Below, piece by piece: positions 37,910 to 46,886 of a DNA stretch of 56,609 nt (positions are counted from its first letter, which is position 1; each line of letters opens with the position of its first letter). The position numbers were made by a program, and so were the translations under genes. The notes under the pieces were generated by a model, which worked only from the letters and a program-made list of their open reading frames with translations, was not told the DNA's origin and ran no database searches. Source of the DNA: JANNYA01 sp031422315 (lineage in GTDB: Bacteria; Pseudomonadota; Gammaproteobacteria; Xanthomonadales; SZUA-5); NCBI GenBank assembly GCA_031422315.1, contig JANOQN010000052.1:1-56609 (forward strand), written 5' to 3'.

Positions 37910-40797
37910 GCGCAACGAATTTGTTCTCCGGGCTTTTTTCCGGCTTGTTTGCCAGCAAAGCCTCGCTGACCGCGCCGGCCGCGATCGATCCAGTGCAAAT
38001 GTTTTCTAAAGAGGACGTGCAGGCGGCGTTGAGAGGCGAAACGAAGCGACCGACTGCGCGAGTTACGCCGCCCGGCCCCGATCCCGACCGCACGCTGATT
38101 CCAGCGCACTGGCTAAAAGGTAAGCGGCAAACCGCCAGCATGCAACGCGCGTTTCATGCACTGCCGCCCTCATTCGTGGATCACATTGCGTTTCGCGATT
38201 GGGATCATGAAACCGGGTGCTTTGAACTCTCCGATGGCCGTTCGGCCGGCGTGCTGTGGGAGCTAACCCCCACCGCAACCGAAGGCCGCGATCATTCCAC
38301 GTTGACCGCGCTACATGAAGCCTTCAGCAAGGCGGTGAATACCGGCATGCAGGAAAACGTGGATTCGCCGTGGATTAGCCAGTGGTTTGTCGCCGACGAA
38401 GCCTCGCTGTATCCGTTTTATCAGCAGGTTGAAAACGCAATAGAGCCGCACATTCGCGCCACTGAGCTCTCACAAGCGTATTTAGCCGAGATGGACGCAC
38501 ACTTGCAGCAGGTAGCAGGCAAAGCCGGTATTTTTGATGAGAACGGCAAGCCTTGGCGCGGCCGTGAGCGGCGCGTATTCGTCACGCTGTACCGGCATGC
38601 GGTGCGCAGTGAAACCTATGCTATTTCCAAGAAAATGGTGGTCGAAGCGGCCTCGCAGTTTGTGTCGGCCTTTGCCGCCAAAGGCGTGCGCATGCGCCAG
38701 TGTCGCGGCCGGGATTTAATTGAATGGCTAACGCCGTTTTTAAACCCGGCACCAGAAACCACCGACGGCGATCCTTACGCGATGGTGCGTATGACGCCGT
38801 TTCCCGATGAAACCACCGGCAAGGTGCCGCCTGAGTGGGATTTGGGCGAAGCCGTGCTGCGCTCCGGGCCGATCCACCATCCGGATGGCGTTTGGGAATT
38901 TCAGGGCGTTTTTTACACCGCACTCACCGTTTACGAATGGAGCGGTGCGCTGCGCTTTGGCCATATGACCGGCGAACACGAACAACGCACGATGATGGAT
39001 GAGCTGCCGGAGGGCACGCGTATGAGCGTCGCGCTGATCGCGACGCCGCAATATGAAATTCGCAACCATTTAGCCGCGATCGGCAAATCTGCGGTGGGAG
39101 CCACGGCGGAATCAGAGTCCGCCAGCGACCAAATCACGGAAGTCGGGAGGGCTATGGCCGATGGCACCAAACTATATCGCTGTGCAGTGAGCTTCACCAT
39201 TGCCGGCAAAGATCGTGAGGAGCTAAATACGCGCTCGCAAAGCGCGACCGCCGTGCTGACCAAAGCCAATTTGCCAGTGTATGAGCGCAAATTCGATTTG
39301 TTTCGCTCCGGCGCATTTATTGACCACTTGCCGTTCGGATTTAACGCGTATCGGGATCGATCAGGACCTAAGCGCGCTACGCTGCAATTATCGAGCGAAA
39401 TTGCCAAGCTGTTGCCGGTGGGCGGGCGCTCGACCGGCACCGGCTCGGCATGCCTAACCTATTTTAATCGCGGTGCAGAGCCGGTGTCGCTGGATCCGAT
39501 TCGGGATCGTTTGCGCACCGCGCATATGACAATTTTCGGACCAACGGGATCCGGCAAGTCCGCCGCGCTCAACGATATGCTGCGAAAAGTCATGGCGGTG
39601 CATCGGCCTTGGCTGTGGATTGTCGATCCAAAGTGGCCGGCACCCTCGTTTCCGCTGTTGGTGAAATACTTCGCATCGAAAGGCTTGAGCGTTAACCACG
39701 TCACGCTCAAGATGGATGGCAACGTCTCGCTGAACCCGTTTGACCAGGCGCTGATGCTGTTGGATGCGCAATTTGATGGCCGACGCATGGACGATGACTC
39801 CGAAGGCGAGCGCGATTTGCTGGGTGAAATGGTGATTCTGGCGATTGCCATGATTACCGGCGGCGAACCCAATGAGCAAGATCGCATGCGCCGCTCAGAT
39901 CGGACCATGATCGCCGATGCGATTATTCGGGCCGCGCAAAAAGTCAAAGCAGAAAAAGCAGAGGGCAAGGACTGCGTACTGACCGAAGATGTCGTCAAGA
40001 TGTTGAGTGACATCGCCAAGGATCCAGAAAGCACCCCGAAAGATCGCGAGCGCGCGAGCGATATGTCCAGAGCGCTGAACTTTTTCACCCAAGGCGTTGC
40101 GGGCCAATTGTTTAACCGACCGGGTACGCCCTGGCCGGAAGTAGACGTGACCTTGGTGGAGTTCGCCATGCTGGGTAATTCGGGCTATGAAGATCGCCTC
40201 GCCGTCGCCTTTATGAGTCTGTTTCAAGCCATTCAAAAGCACATCGGCAAGCACCAAAGCGGACATCGCCCGACCGTGGTGGTGGTTGATGAAGTCCACG
40301 CTGTGGCTGGCAACCCGATGATGGGGCCTTACATTCTCAAAGCGATCAAGACCTGGCGCAGCGCCGGCGCGTGGTACTGGCAGGCGACGCAATCGGTGGA
40401 CGATTTTAAGGGCCCGATGAAGGCGCTGGTGACGCAGCTGGAATGGTTTTTTGCGTTCTCAATGCCCAAAGACGATGTCGCCAAGATCAAAGAAATGAAA
40501 AACATGAATGCCGATCAATGCAACATGGCCGAGAGCGCGACTAAGGCGCCGGGGAAATACGCCGAAGGGGTGGTGATCCACGAGCTTTGCACGACGCTGG
40601 TTCGCTCGGTGCTCTCGCCCATGACGCTGGCACTGGCGCAAACCGAGCAGGATGAACGCGCCGCGCGCAATGACCTAATGATTAAGCACGGCTGCAGTGA
40701 GCTGGATGCGGTGTATCTCATTGCCGAGCAGATTGCGAAAAAACGCGCTGAGTTTGGCATTAAGAAAGCGCCGCAGCCCTGGAGTGATCGCCGATGA
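37906..40797 (+). CDS. traC: Conjugation ATPase TraC/VirB4, PFL_4706 family (TIGR03744)
   Basis: 963 residues from a GTG start that overlaps the previous stop. The TraC N-terminal domain is followed by Walker A GPTGSGKS (about 545-552), DPKWP as a strand 2 marker, Walker B VVVVDEVH (about 789-796), WQATQSVDDF and a C-terminal helical tail. Full length for the family. It powers assembly and retraction of the conjugative pilus and substrate transfer at the inner membrane. Confidence 0.92.
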   Translation: MSATNLFSGLFSGLFASKASLTAPAAIDPVQMFSKEDVQAALRGETKRPTARVTPPGPDPDRTLIPAHWLKGKRQTASMQRAFHALPPSFVDHIAFRDWDHETGCFELSDGRSAGVLWELTPTATEGRDHSTLTALHEAFSKAVNTGMQENVDSPWISQWFVADEASLYPFYQQVENAIEPHIRATELSQAYLAEMDAHLQQVAGKAGIFDENGKPWRGRERRVFVTLYRHAVRSETYAISKKMVVEAASQFVSAFAAKGVRMRQCRGRDLIEWLTPFLNPAPETTDGDPYAMVRMTPFPDETTGKVPPEWDLGEAVLRSGPIHHPDGVWEFQGVFYTALTVYEWSGALRFGHMTGEHEQRTMMDELPEGTRMSVALIATPQYEIRNHLAAIGKSAVGATAESESASDQITEVGRAMADGTKLYRCAVSFTIAGKDREELNTRSQSATAVLTKANLPVYERKFDLFRSGAFIDHLPFGFNAYRDRSGPKRATLQLSSEIAKLLPVGGRSTGTGSACLTYFNRGAEPVSLDPIRDRLRTAHMTIFGPTGSGKSAALNDMLRKVMAVHRPWLWIVDPKWPAPSFPLLVKYFASKGLSVNHVTLKMDGNVSLNPFDQALMLLDAQFDGRRMDDDSEGERDLLGEMVILAIAMITGGEPNEQDRMRRSDRTMIADAIIRAAQKVKAEKAEGKDCVLTEDVVKMLSDIAKDPESTPKDRERASDMSRALNFFTQGVAGQLFNRPGTPWPEVDVTLVEFAMLGNSGYEDRLAVAFMSLFQAIQKHIGKHQSGHRPTVVVVDEVHAVAGNPMMGPYILKAIKTWRSAGAWYWQATQSVDDFKGPMKALVTQLEWFFAFSMPKDDVAKIKEMKNMNADQCNMAESATKAPGKYAEGVVIHELCTTLVRSVLSPMTLALAQTEQDERAARNDLMIKHGCSELDAVYLIAEQIAKKRAEFGIKKAPQPWSDRR

Positions 40798-41234
40798 TGC
40801 GCCAGTCTGGATTACGGTTTGCACTACTGGCGCTGGTGGCTACGTGCGCGTACTCGGCCGCACCGATTACCCAAATCGACGTGTTTGTTGATGATAAAAG
40901 CCCGATCGTGCTGGGCGTTGAAGGCGCGGCGCTGGCGCAGGCCGGTACCGTCACGGTGTGGAACCTGGACGATCTCAAACACTTTAACGCGAATTTGAGC
41001 AAAGGGTTATCGACCAACCCGCAAGTCGCCGCCGCCGAAGCCGCTGAGCGGATAGACAATATGACCATTGGCATGAAACGCGTCATGCAGCGCGCCGCCA
41101 CCGGACAAATGCGCGCCGATGCGTTTGGCATTAAGCGTCTGCCTGCGGTGGTCATCAATCAAACCGACATTTATTTAGGTCCGCGCAGCGTCGATGCAGC
41201 GCTGGCCGCGCACCGTGCTCGGAACCCGAAATGA
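40794..41234 (+). CDS. ICE protein, PFL_4709 family (TIGR03757), TrbC-like
   Basis: 146 residues, signal peptide (LALVATCAYSA), then a thioredoxin-like domain lacking a CxxC: QIDVFVDDK, GIKRLPAVVINQTDIYLG. Probably a periplasmic pilus-assembly factor. ATGATG overlap with traC and the next gene. A DsbC-like gene sometimes found between traC and this gene is absent. Confidence 0.82.
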   Translation: MMRQSGLRFALLALVATCAYSAAPITQIDVFVDDKSPIVLGVEGAALAQAGTVTVWNLDDLKHFNANLSKGLSTNPQVAAAEAAERIDNMTIGMKRVMQRAATGQMRADAFGIKRLPAVVINQTDIYLGPRSVDAALAAHRARNPK

Positions 41235-42265
41235 TGCGCATTAGGCTTCAATTGGCGGGATTGGCGGCGGCGGTCTTGCTGTCTCCGGGCGAGCTACCGG
41301 CACAAACCAAGGAGTTCACCAATACGGCGGAAATTGTGCTGGCAACCGTCAATCCAGCGATGCTGGGCTGTTTGGAGCATTGCACCATTGGTATTTGCTT
41401 TTGGCTCAATCCGCGCACGATTCCGCCGCGCATTGAAACCTCGCTTCAGGTTCGTCACAACTGGCCGGATGTGGTCGCCACCTCGTATGAAAATCCCGGC
41501 GAACAGCCCTGGTTTGAGATGAGCGGAATCTCTGCGGCCGCGGCGCTGACCGCGCAGGGTTACGGATTGCTATCTGGCACTACGGTCGGCGGTGGCCGCC
41601 ATACGCCCGCGAATAATTCTTTGACTAAACACGGTGCAGATCGCCGCCGCGAGCAGCTCAACTTTCGCGAAGTTGATATTTTTGGGCATCCGCTGGCGTC
41701 TGGCAACCGCGTGTTAGGCGGATTTGGGCGCGCCATACCCGGCTTGTGCCCGTCCAATGCGGTGTCGTTTGTGCCGTATTACCTCTCCGGGCTCGATGTG
41801 CTGAGCTGGCGTAACCCGGAAGTTGAGCTGCTCTATCCGCAATCCTGGATTCCCTTTGTGTATGAGGTCGGCACGGTGCCGATTGATATTTGGGGCGGCG
41901 TATACCCGCGCAATGGCTTTTTAGGCGGGCAGGCGGATCCGTTTCGCGTGCATGGCGTCATGGTCAGCCGAGGCGCGGACATTGTCTATAGCAGCACCGC
42001 GCCGCACGTGTATCGGCGCATCAGTGGAAACTTCAATGCGCGTGGCGCGAAGTGGCAAAAACTCACGCCGTACCCTTCGCATCGCTGCGTGCCGTTTGGC
42101 TATCAATCGGATCCACTCGGCATTCGCGCGCCGCCCGTTGCGCAAAACGATGCCGCTGCGTTTTCGCTGTGGCAGCGCTATCAATGCTGTTTACCCAAAC
42201 CTGGGCAGATTTTTTTGCGCTCGGTTACTACTCCCACGATTTGCATATTGGACTTGATCCCATGA
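41231..42265 (+). CDS. ICE protein, PFL_4710 family (TIGR03756), TraU-like
   Basis: 344 residues, signal peptide, Cys-rich exported protein: MLGCLEHCTIGICFWL, PGLCPSNAVSFVPYY, a later HRCVPFG and a terminal QRYQCCLP. The even set of Cys fits disulfide-stabilised TraU, which is needed for pilus assembly and DNA transfer. Ends in an ATGA overlap. Confidence 0.85.
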   Translation: MMRIRLQLAGLAAAVLLSPGELPAQTKEFTNTAEIVLATVNPAMLGCLEHCTIGICFWLNPRTIPPRIETSLQVRHNWPDVVATSYENPGEQPWFEMSGISAAAALTAQGYGLLSGTTVGGGRHTPANNSLTKHGADRRREQLNFREVDIFGHPLASGNRVLGGFGRAIPGLCPSNAVSFVPYYLSGLDVLSWRNPEVELLYPQSWIPFVYEVGTVPIDIWGGVYPRNGFLGGQADPFRVHGVMVSRGADIVYSSTAPHVYRRISGNFNARGAKWQKLTPYPSHRCVPFGYQSDPLGIRAPPVAQNDAAAFSLWQRYQCCLPKPGQIFLRSVTTPTICILDLIP

Positions 42266-43638
42266 AACACACCTTTGCCCGGACGACGTTGCTTTCACTG
42301 GCGATTGCTATCGCTTTCGCGCCTGGTGCGCATGCGCAAACCGCGCTGTATTACGAGATTGGCGGTGCTGAGCCGTTGATCAAACCCAATTGGACGGGTT
42401 ACAACGCGGTGCCGTTCTCGCTCGATGCCTCTGCGTCCTGGAGCTATTCCTGCGGCAAATTTGATGTCCAGCAAACGGTATCGCAGCTGATGAGCAATGT
42501 GCGCACGGCAGCAGACGAATACTTAAATTTGATGGTGGCCAACGCACAAGCGGCGGTGGCGTCATTGCCGGCGATCTTGATTCAACGGGCTAATCCAACG
42601 CTATACGACATCATGCAAAACGGTTTGCTGCGCGTGCAGGCGCAGGCCAATGCGGCGCGGCTGGACTGCCAAGCGATGGAAGAAACCATTATGGCTAGTG
42701 GCGGTGGGCCGGCTGCCGTGTGGGATAATTTTAGGCAGGCGGCCAAATTGCAGGACTGGAAAGCGTCTGCCAGCTATCAGCGGAATAATGTGGTTGCAGC
42801 GGCGGCAACCGTGGAAAGCAATGCCGGTAAAAATGGCATTGCCTGGATTGGTGGTCGTGCCGGTGGACTGAATCAGCGGCCGATTAAAATGCATGCGGAT
42901 GTCATGGCGGAAGGCTGGCGGCGCGCGCGCGCGAGTACACGGCCTGGATTTCCGGCTCGGGAAGCGGTCTCGAAATCTGCCAATGCGGCCGGGCCGAGCG
43001 TCAATGTCGTCGGCAGTTTGTTCAACTGGTTTGGGACTGAGGATTCGGCCAAAACATGGATTACCCGCGTAGCCGGGGAAACAACGGCCACAACCACCGC
43101 AGACGGCGAAAAAACCACCACGCCCGGCTCCGGGTTGACTGAAGAAATACGCGTCGAGGCCGAACGGGTGCGGCCGCTTGTGCAAGGAATTGTGTTTCGC
43201 AATACGCCGATCACCAATGCCGAACGAACAGAGATTTCAACCGGCACCCAAATTAGTGACCAGCTGATCAAAGCGTTGCGTGAGCTACCCAAAAGCGACC
43301 AGGTCATCATGATCACGCGCTTGAGCAATGAAATTGCCATGCAAAATGAGATCGGCCGGGCATTGATGGCGCTGTCGATTTATCGGCTGGGTGCGAGCCA
43401 TCCTAACGTCAGCGGTGATGCGAACGTCGGTAATGAGAATGATCGCATCGTGGCGTTAATCAAAGGCTACATCGAAGACGTGCTTTATGAGTCGCGTATT
43501 CGTAAGGAACTGGTCAGTGAGTCCGCTATGGCCGTGATTGATCGCGCGCAAGCGCAGCGCTCTTCACCGATTATTCGGCCGGAGCGCACCGATACTAAGG
43601 AGCCCATTCTCGGCACCGACATGCGAAACGCGCCATGA
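42262..43638 (+). CDS. ICE protein, PFL_4711 family (TIGR03755), TraH-like position
   Basis: 458 residues from ATG 42262; the frame is open 70 codons upstream but that part lies within the TraU-like gene. Signal peptide ending at AHAQT, then LYYEIGGAEPL and the conserved SWSYSCGKFDV segment. A central Thr/Gly-rich stretch (TTTADGEKTTTPGSG) separates two helical domains. Periplasmic; functionally analogous to TraH by position. Confidence 0.85.
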   Translation: MKHTFARTTLLSLAIAIAFAPGAHAQTALYYEIGGAEPLIKPNWTGYNAVPFSLDASASWSYSCGKFDVQQTVSQLMSNVRTAADEYLNLMVANAQAAVASLPAILIQRANPTLYDIMQNGLLRVQAQANAARLDCQAMEETIMASGGGPAAVWDNFRQAAKLQDWKASASYQRNNVVAAAATVESNAGKNGIAWIGGRAGGLNQRPIKMHADVMAEGWRRARASTRPGFPAREAVSKSANAAGPSVNVVGSLFNWFGTEDSAKTWITRVAGETTATTTADGEKTTTPGSGLTEEIRVEAERVRPLVQGIVFRNTPITNAERTEISTGTQISDQLIKALRELPKSDQVIMITRLSNEIAMQNEIGRALMALSIYRLGASHPNVSGDANVGNENDRIVALIKGYIEDVLYESRIRKELVSESAMAVIDRAQAQRSSPIIRPERTDTKEPILGTDMRNAP

Positions 43639-45401
43639 GCAGCATAAGCACCGTCAGCCTGCTGCAGGGTTTTTTGCAGTCATCGGAATACGTCGGAAGC
43701 TATTTAGAGCTGTACACCACGATTTATGGGTTGAAAGCAGGGGAGCAGTTTTTTGCGCTGCTGTGGTCGATTGGCGCAATAAAGGCGGTGTTTGCGGCGA
43801 TTGCCGTCATGACGGCCATTGAGGGATTTCAAAAAGGCGGTACCGACGGGGGTTGGTTTTTCGTACGCACGCTTGGCACGCGGTTTATGGGGCTGTGGCT
43901 GGTGCTCTTACTGTGCGTATGGCCGATGAGCAGGCTGGATGTTGGAATTATGAAATATGACCCACCGGCCACCTTTGCCACCATCAACGCGCCGCTGCCC
44001 GAGGTGGGTGTAACTACCGCCACCACGCAGCAGCAGCACGGGCGGCGCGGCTTTAACGTCAACGATCCAGCGCAGTGCGAAAACTGCTTTGATATACGGG
44101 TGCCGCTGATGATCCGGCTGGCCATGATGACCGGGCACGGCATCAACCGCGCTGCGACCAAGGTGTTTCCAGATCGACTATCCATGCGCATGCTCGATCA
44201 AGGCTTGGCCACCATGAAACTAGATGATCCGGCGATGCTGAGTGAACTGGCGGCGTTTAACACCCAGTGCTACATCCCGGCTGTCAATAAAATGCAGACG
44301 TTTTGGCGCGGCGGCAATTTACCGTCTGATCTCTATCAGAATAAAGAAGCCTACGGCGTTGATGATCTGAACTGGATGGGCTCGCAAATCCTGTTGAAAA
44401 CCGAGGGTTTGTATAAGCCATGCAGCAATACCAGGAGTTGCGGAAGCTCGTTGCAGGCTAGCAACCCGGTAAATGAGTTTATTTGGAATGACGCACGCGA
44501 TGGTCAGCCGATTCCAGGCACGGTGAACGCTGCGTCGATGGGCTACCCCTACTGCGATGAGTGGTGGATCAAGCTGAGAACTGGGCTGTATGCCAAGCAC
44601 TCAGGCGTTCTGGATGAACTCAATAATATTTTGAGCTTTAACAATCTGGCGCTTTTAGTGCCCGGAGGCCAAGGGCTCTCGGCGGCAGCGGACTACACCG
44701 CCGAAGATGAAGTCGTGCGCATTGTGCTCTCGCGCAGCAGCGCGCATGAACTGTTTAGCGATGATTTGACGTTCTACACCGGCAAGATTAAACAAGATGC
44801 TGGCGTCATCGCCAGTGCAGGCAAATATGTGGCCGATGGTGCGGTGCGTGCAGCGGAATGGGGCGGCACGATGGTGTCAACGCCGTTCGCCTCCATTGAA
44901 CAAACCGCCATGAACAACATGGCACCGATCGTGCAATCGGTGGTGCTGATGGCGCTGTATATGCTCGCGCCATTTGTGGCGATCTTTAGCGGATTCCGCT
45001 GGCAAGTGCTGTTCACCTACGCTGTGCTGATTTTGAGCGTTATCAGCTGGCAGATCTGGTGGACTTTCATTATGTGGGTCGATTCCAACATGCTGATGAG
45101 CATGTACCCGGATGATGGCTCCATCACCTCCTATATTGAGGAGGCGGGTACCAAACGCATGATGCTAGACCGGATTTTGGGCGGTGCGGCGGTGTTTGCG
45201 CCGAGCGTTTGGACGTTTGTTTTGACGTTTGCGGGTTGGAAGGGTGCGGATGCGATGGGGCGCATGGTTGGGGAAATGGGCAGAAGTGCAAGTGCGGCTG
45301 CTACATCAATTGCGAAAGAGGGCAATGCGATGGTTCCAAATGGCCAGACTGTCGTAAACGTCGCAAAAGTGATGGCAAATCCTTCCAAACTTTTAAAATG
45401 A
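43635..45401 (+). CDS. traG: TraG-like mating-pair stabilisation membrane protein (TraG_N domain)
   Basis: 588 residues. N-terminal hydrophobic helices (about 40-65, 80-98), a large periplasmic loop with FNVNDPAQCENCFDIRVPLM and paired Cys, then C-terminal helices (about 430-480). It is shorter than F TraG and lacks a long C-terminal coiled domain, as usual in this ICE class. Ends the plus-strand operon; the next gene converges on it. A relic of a homologous 3' end is at 24236-24363. Confidence 0.85.
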   Translation: MSSISTVSLLQGFLQSSEYVGSYLELYTTIYGLKAGEQFFALLWSIGAIKAVFAAIAVMTAIEGFQKGGTDGGWFFVRTLGTRFMGLWLVLLLCVWPMSRLDVGIMKYDPPATFATINAPLPEVGVTTATTQQQHGRRGFNVNDPAQCENCFDIRVPLMIRLAMMTGHGINRAATKVFPDRLSMRMLDQGLATMKLDDPAMLSELAAFNTQCYIPAVNKMQTFWRGGNLPSDLYQNKEAYGVDDLNWMGSQILLKTEGLYKPCSNTRSCGSSLQASNPVNEFIWNDARDGQPIPGTVNAASMGYPYCDEWWIKLRTGLYAKHSGVLDELNNILSFNNLALLVPGGQGLSAAADYTAEDEVVRIVLSRSSAHELFSDDLTFYTGKIKQDAGVIASAGKYVADGAVRAAEWGGTMVSTPFASIEQTAMNNMAPIVQSVVLMALYMLAPFVAIFSGFRWQVLFTYAVLILSVISWQIWWTFIMWVDSNMLMSMYPDDGSITSYIEEAGTKRMMLDRILGGAAVFAPSVWTFVLTFAGWKGADAMGRMVGEMGRSASAAATSIAKEGNAMVPNGQTVVNVAKVMANPSKLLK

Positions 45402-45409
45402 CAACTAGA

Positions 45410-45658
45410 TCAATGACCGTCGCAGTCGTCATCGCCGTATGGCATAAGCGGAGTTCCGAAAGGGTACGGCCCGTAGTTTGTCCCAGGATCATCATTTTTG
45501 CGGGTCAAAAATTGGACGATCAAGCAGCTGACAAAGAACAGTCCCACAAACAATACGGCCAGCACGGCGTAGGTCAAAAACCGAAACGGCCACCAAAACG
45601 TTTTGGCTTCCTGGAACAGCGGTTTCAGGATCATCGGCAGTTTGGCGACGGTTTGCAT
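45410..45658 (-). CDS. Small single-pass membrane protein (82 aa)
   Basis: 82 residues, one long hydrophobic helix (about 23-49, LTYAVLAVLFVGLFFVSCLIV), followed by an acidic Gly/Pro/Tyr-rich tail ending DDDCDGH. Converges on traG with 8 bases between stops. Likely cargo with the minus-strand gene upstream; no family recognised. Confidence 0.5.
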   Translation of the reverse strand: MQTVAKLPMILKPLFQEAKTFWWPFRFLTYAVLAVLFVGLFFVSCLIVQFLTRKNDDPGTNYGPYPFGTPLMPYGDDDCDGH

Positions 45659-45745
45659 GGCGTTCTCTCGCGTGAAGGTTTCTTGACGAACTGTAGCACG
45701 CAGGTTGCGCCCGTTTCTGTAGAGATGCGGGCATTCAGCGGCGTG

Positions 45746-46204
45746 TTACATCGGGGTTTTGCACAGACCGCAACGGCGAGTACCGCGTCGGTTGACGTAG
45801 GCCAAGATCCAAAACAACGGCAAGGTGATGGGCCAAAGTGGGACAATGAGACCGAGTACAAACAACCCAATCGACCACGGGTTGAGATCGTAGGTGAGCC
45901 CGGTTTCGCGTTGGCAGTTCGGGCAATTGACTGTGGTGCCTTGCCAGTTTGGCGCAATCAGCATTGGCGGGCCATCCGGATTGACACCAACAATGCGCGG
46001 TGCGCTGGGTGGTGCAGCGCTGGTGACGCTGGTGCCTGGGTTTATGGTGGCTTTGATTTTGGCGTACGGCACCCAGGTGCGTTCGCCGACTACCGCGACA
46101 AAGGTGGTTTCGCTAATCACATTCAACTCGCGCATGCGCAGGAGCTCGTGAGCGGTAACGGGGCCAACGCTTTGACCATCAGGGGTTTGGTAGTAGAAGC
46201 TCAT
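45746..46204 (-). CDS. GYF_2 (DUF4339)-domain membrane protein with zinc ribbon
   Basis: 152 residues. The N-terminal GYF_2 domain YYQTPDGQSVGPVTAHELLRM, later TTFVAVVGERTWVPY, is followed by a CPNC/CGLC zinc pair that flanks a hydrophobic hairpin of two helices (about 112-137). GYF_2 domains bind proline-rich peptides, so this is a candidate membrane adaptor. It lies 10 bases after the antitoxin gene at 46214-46534 and may share its transcript. Confidence 0.75.
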   Translation of the reverse strand: MSFYYQTPDGQSVGPVTAHELLRMRELNVISETTFVAVVGERTWVPYAKIKATINPGTSVTSAAPPSAPRIVGVNPDGPPMLIAPNWQGTTVNCPNCQRETGLTYDLNPWSIGLFVLGLIVPLWPITLPLFWILAYVNRRGTRRCGLCKTPM

Positions 46205-46213
46205 GCGGATTGG

Positions 46214-46534
46214 TCAGCTCGCATGGATTACTGCGGGCTGAGTGTGTTTCGACACCGCCTTGAACGAGACGCCCAACGCATCTGCGACCTTGATGATCGT
46301 GGCAAAACTGGGGTTGCCTTCGCCAGAAAGGGCTTTGTAGAGGTTTTCCCGCGCCAAGCCGGACTGATTCGACACATAGGTCATGCCGCGTGCGCGTGCG
46401 GCCACGCCGAGTGCCCTGGTGATAAACGCCGAATCATTGCCGGCGACGTCGAAACATTGTTGAAGATAGTCCGCGATGTCTTCCTCGGTTTTGAGGTAGT
46501 CAGCGCTGTCAAAAGGGGTAGTGACAAGGGGCAT
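46214..46534 (-). CDS. HI1420-type addiction module antitoxin (TIGR02684)
   Basis: 106 residues. An N-terminal toxin-binding part (LKTEEDIADYLQQCFDVAG) is followed by an HTH domain with GLARENLYKALSGEGNPSFATIIKVADALG, the family signature. It follows the toxin gene by 9 bases, the reversed toxin-first order typical of HI1419/HI1420 pairs. The pair probably represses itself through the dyad at 46838-46855. Confidence 0.88.
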   Translation of the reverse strand: MPLVTTPFDSADYLKTEEDIADYLQQCFDVAGNDSAFITRALGVAARARGMTYVSNQSGLARENLYKALSGEGNPSFATIIKVADALGVSFKAVSKHTQPAVIHAS

Positions 46535-46543
46535 ATCGATTCC

Positions 46544-46831
46544 TTAAAAGTCGTTCGCCAACGCGAGTGCCAAGCGAATGTCTTTGGCTTGGGTAGATTT
46601 GTCGCCGCCCGCCAACAACACGATAAGCGCCGCGCCACGCTGCAAAAAATAAACCCGGTAACCCGGTCCAGTATGGATTCGAAGTTCCGAGACGCCTTCG
46701 CCAACGGGTTTGACGTCACCCAGGTTGCCAGCGGCAACCCGATCAATGCGCATCAAAATTTGACGCGCGGTTCGCTGATCTTGAAGCGCAAGAAACCAAC
46801 GGTCAAAGTGTTCGGTTTTTCGAATTTCCAT
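46544..46831 (-). CDS. HI1419-type RelE/HigB-superfamily toxin (TIGR02683)
   Basis: 95 residues. Pattern: FDRWFLALQDQRTARQILMRIDRV, GDVKPVGEGVSELRIHTGPGYRVYF, then LLAGGDKSTQAKDI. A ribosome-dependent mRNA interferase by family. Toxin-first operon with the antitoxin at 46214-46534. A second, diverged copy of the module lies at 51333-51956. Confidence 0.88.
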   Translation of the reverse strand: MEIRKTEHFDRWFLALQDQRTARQILMRIDRVAAGNLGDVKPVGEGVSELRIHTGPGYRVYFLQRGAALIVLLAGGDKSTQAKDIRLALALANDF

Positions 46832-46837
46832 GCCTAA

Positions 46838-46855
46838 GTGTATCTCAAATTACAC
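46838..46855. promoter_or_regulatory. Inverted repeat upstream of a toxin gene, candidate operator
   Basis: GTGTA-TCTCAAAT-TACAC is six bases upstream of the toxin start (46831) and 31 bases upstream of the divergent CsgG-like gene. Similar in place and in GTGTA/TACAC arms to the dyad TGTAATC/GATTACA upstream of the second module, which supports autoregulation by the HI1420-type antitoxin. Confidence 0.5.
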
Positions 46856-46886
46856 GTTTTTCTTCTACCAACCAAAAGGAATCCTT

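Noticed and set aside
42052..42261. 70-residue N-terminal extension of the PFL_4711-family protein
   Set aside because: Lies inside the TraU-like gene; the ATG at 42262 has a proper signal peptide and an ATGA overlap.
45209..46837. 542-residue plus-strand ORF
   Set aside because: It runs antisense over four genes with clear families or membrane features (GYF_2, HI1420, HI1419) and its own translation has no recognisable fold.
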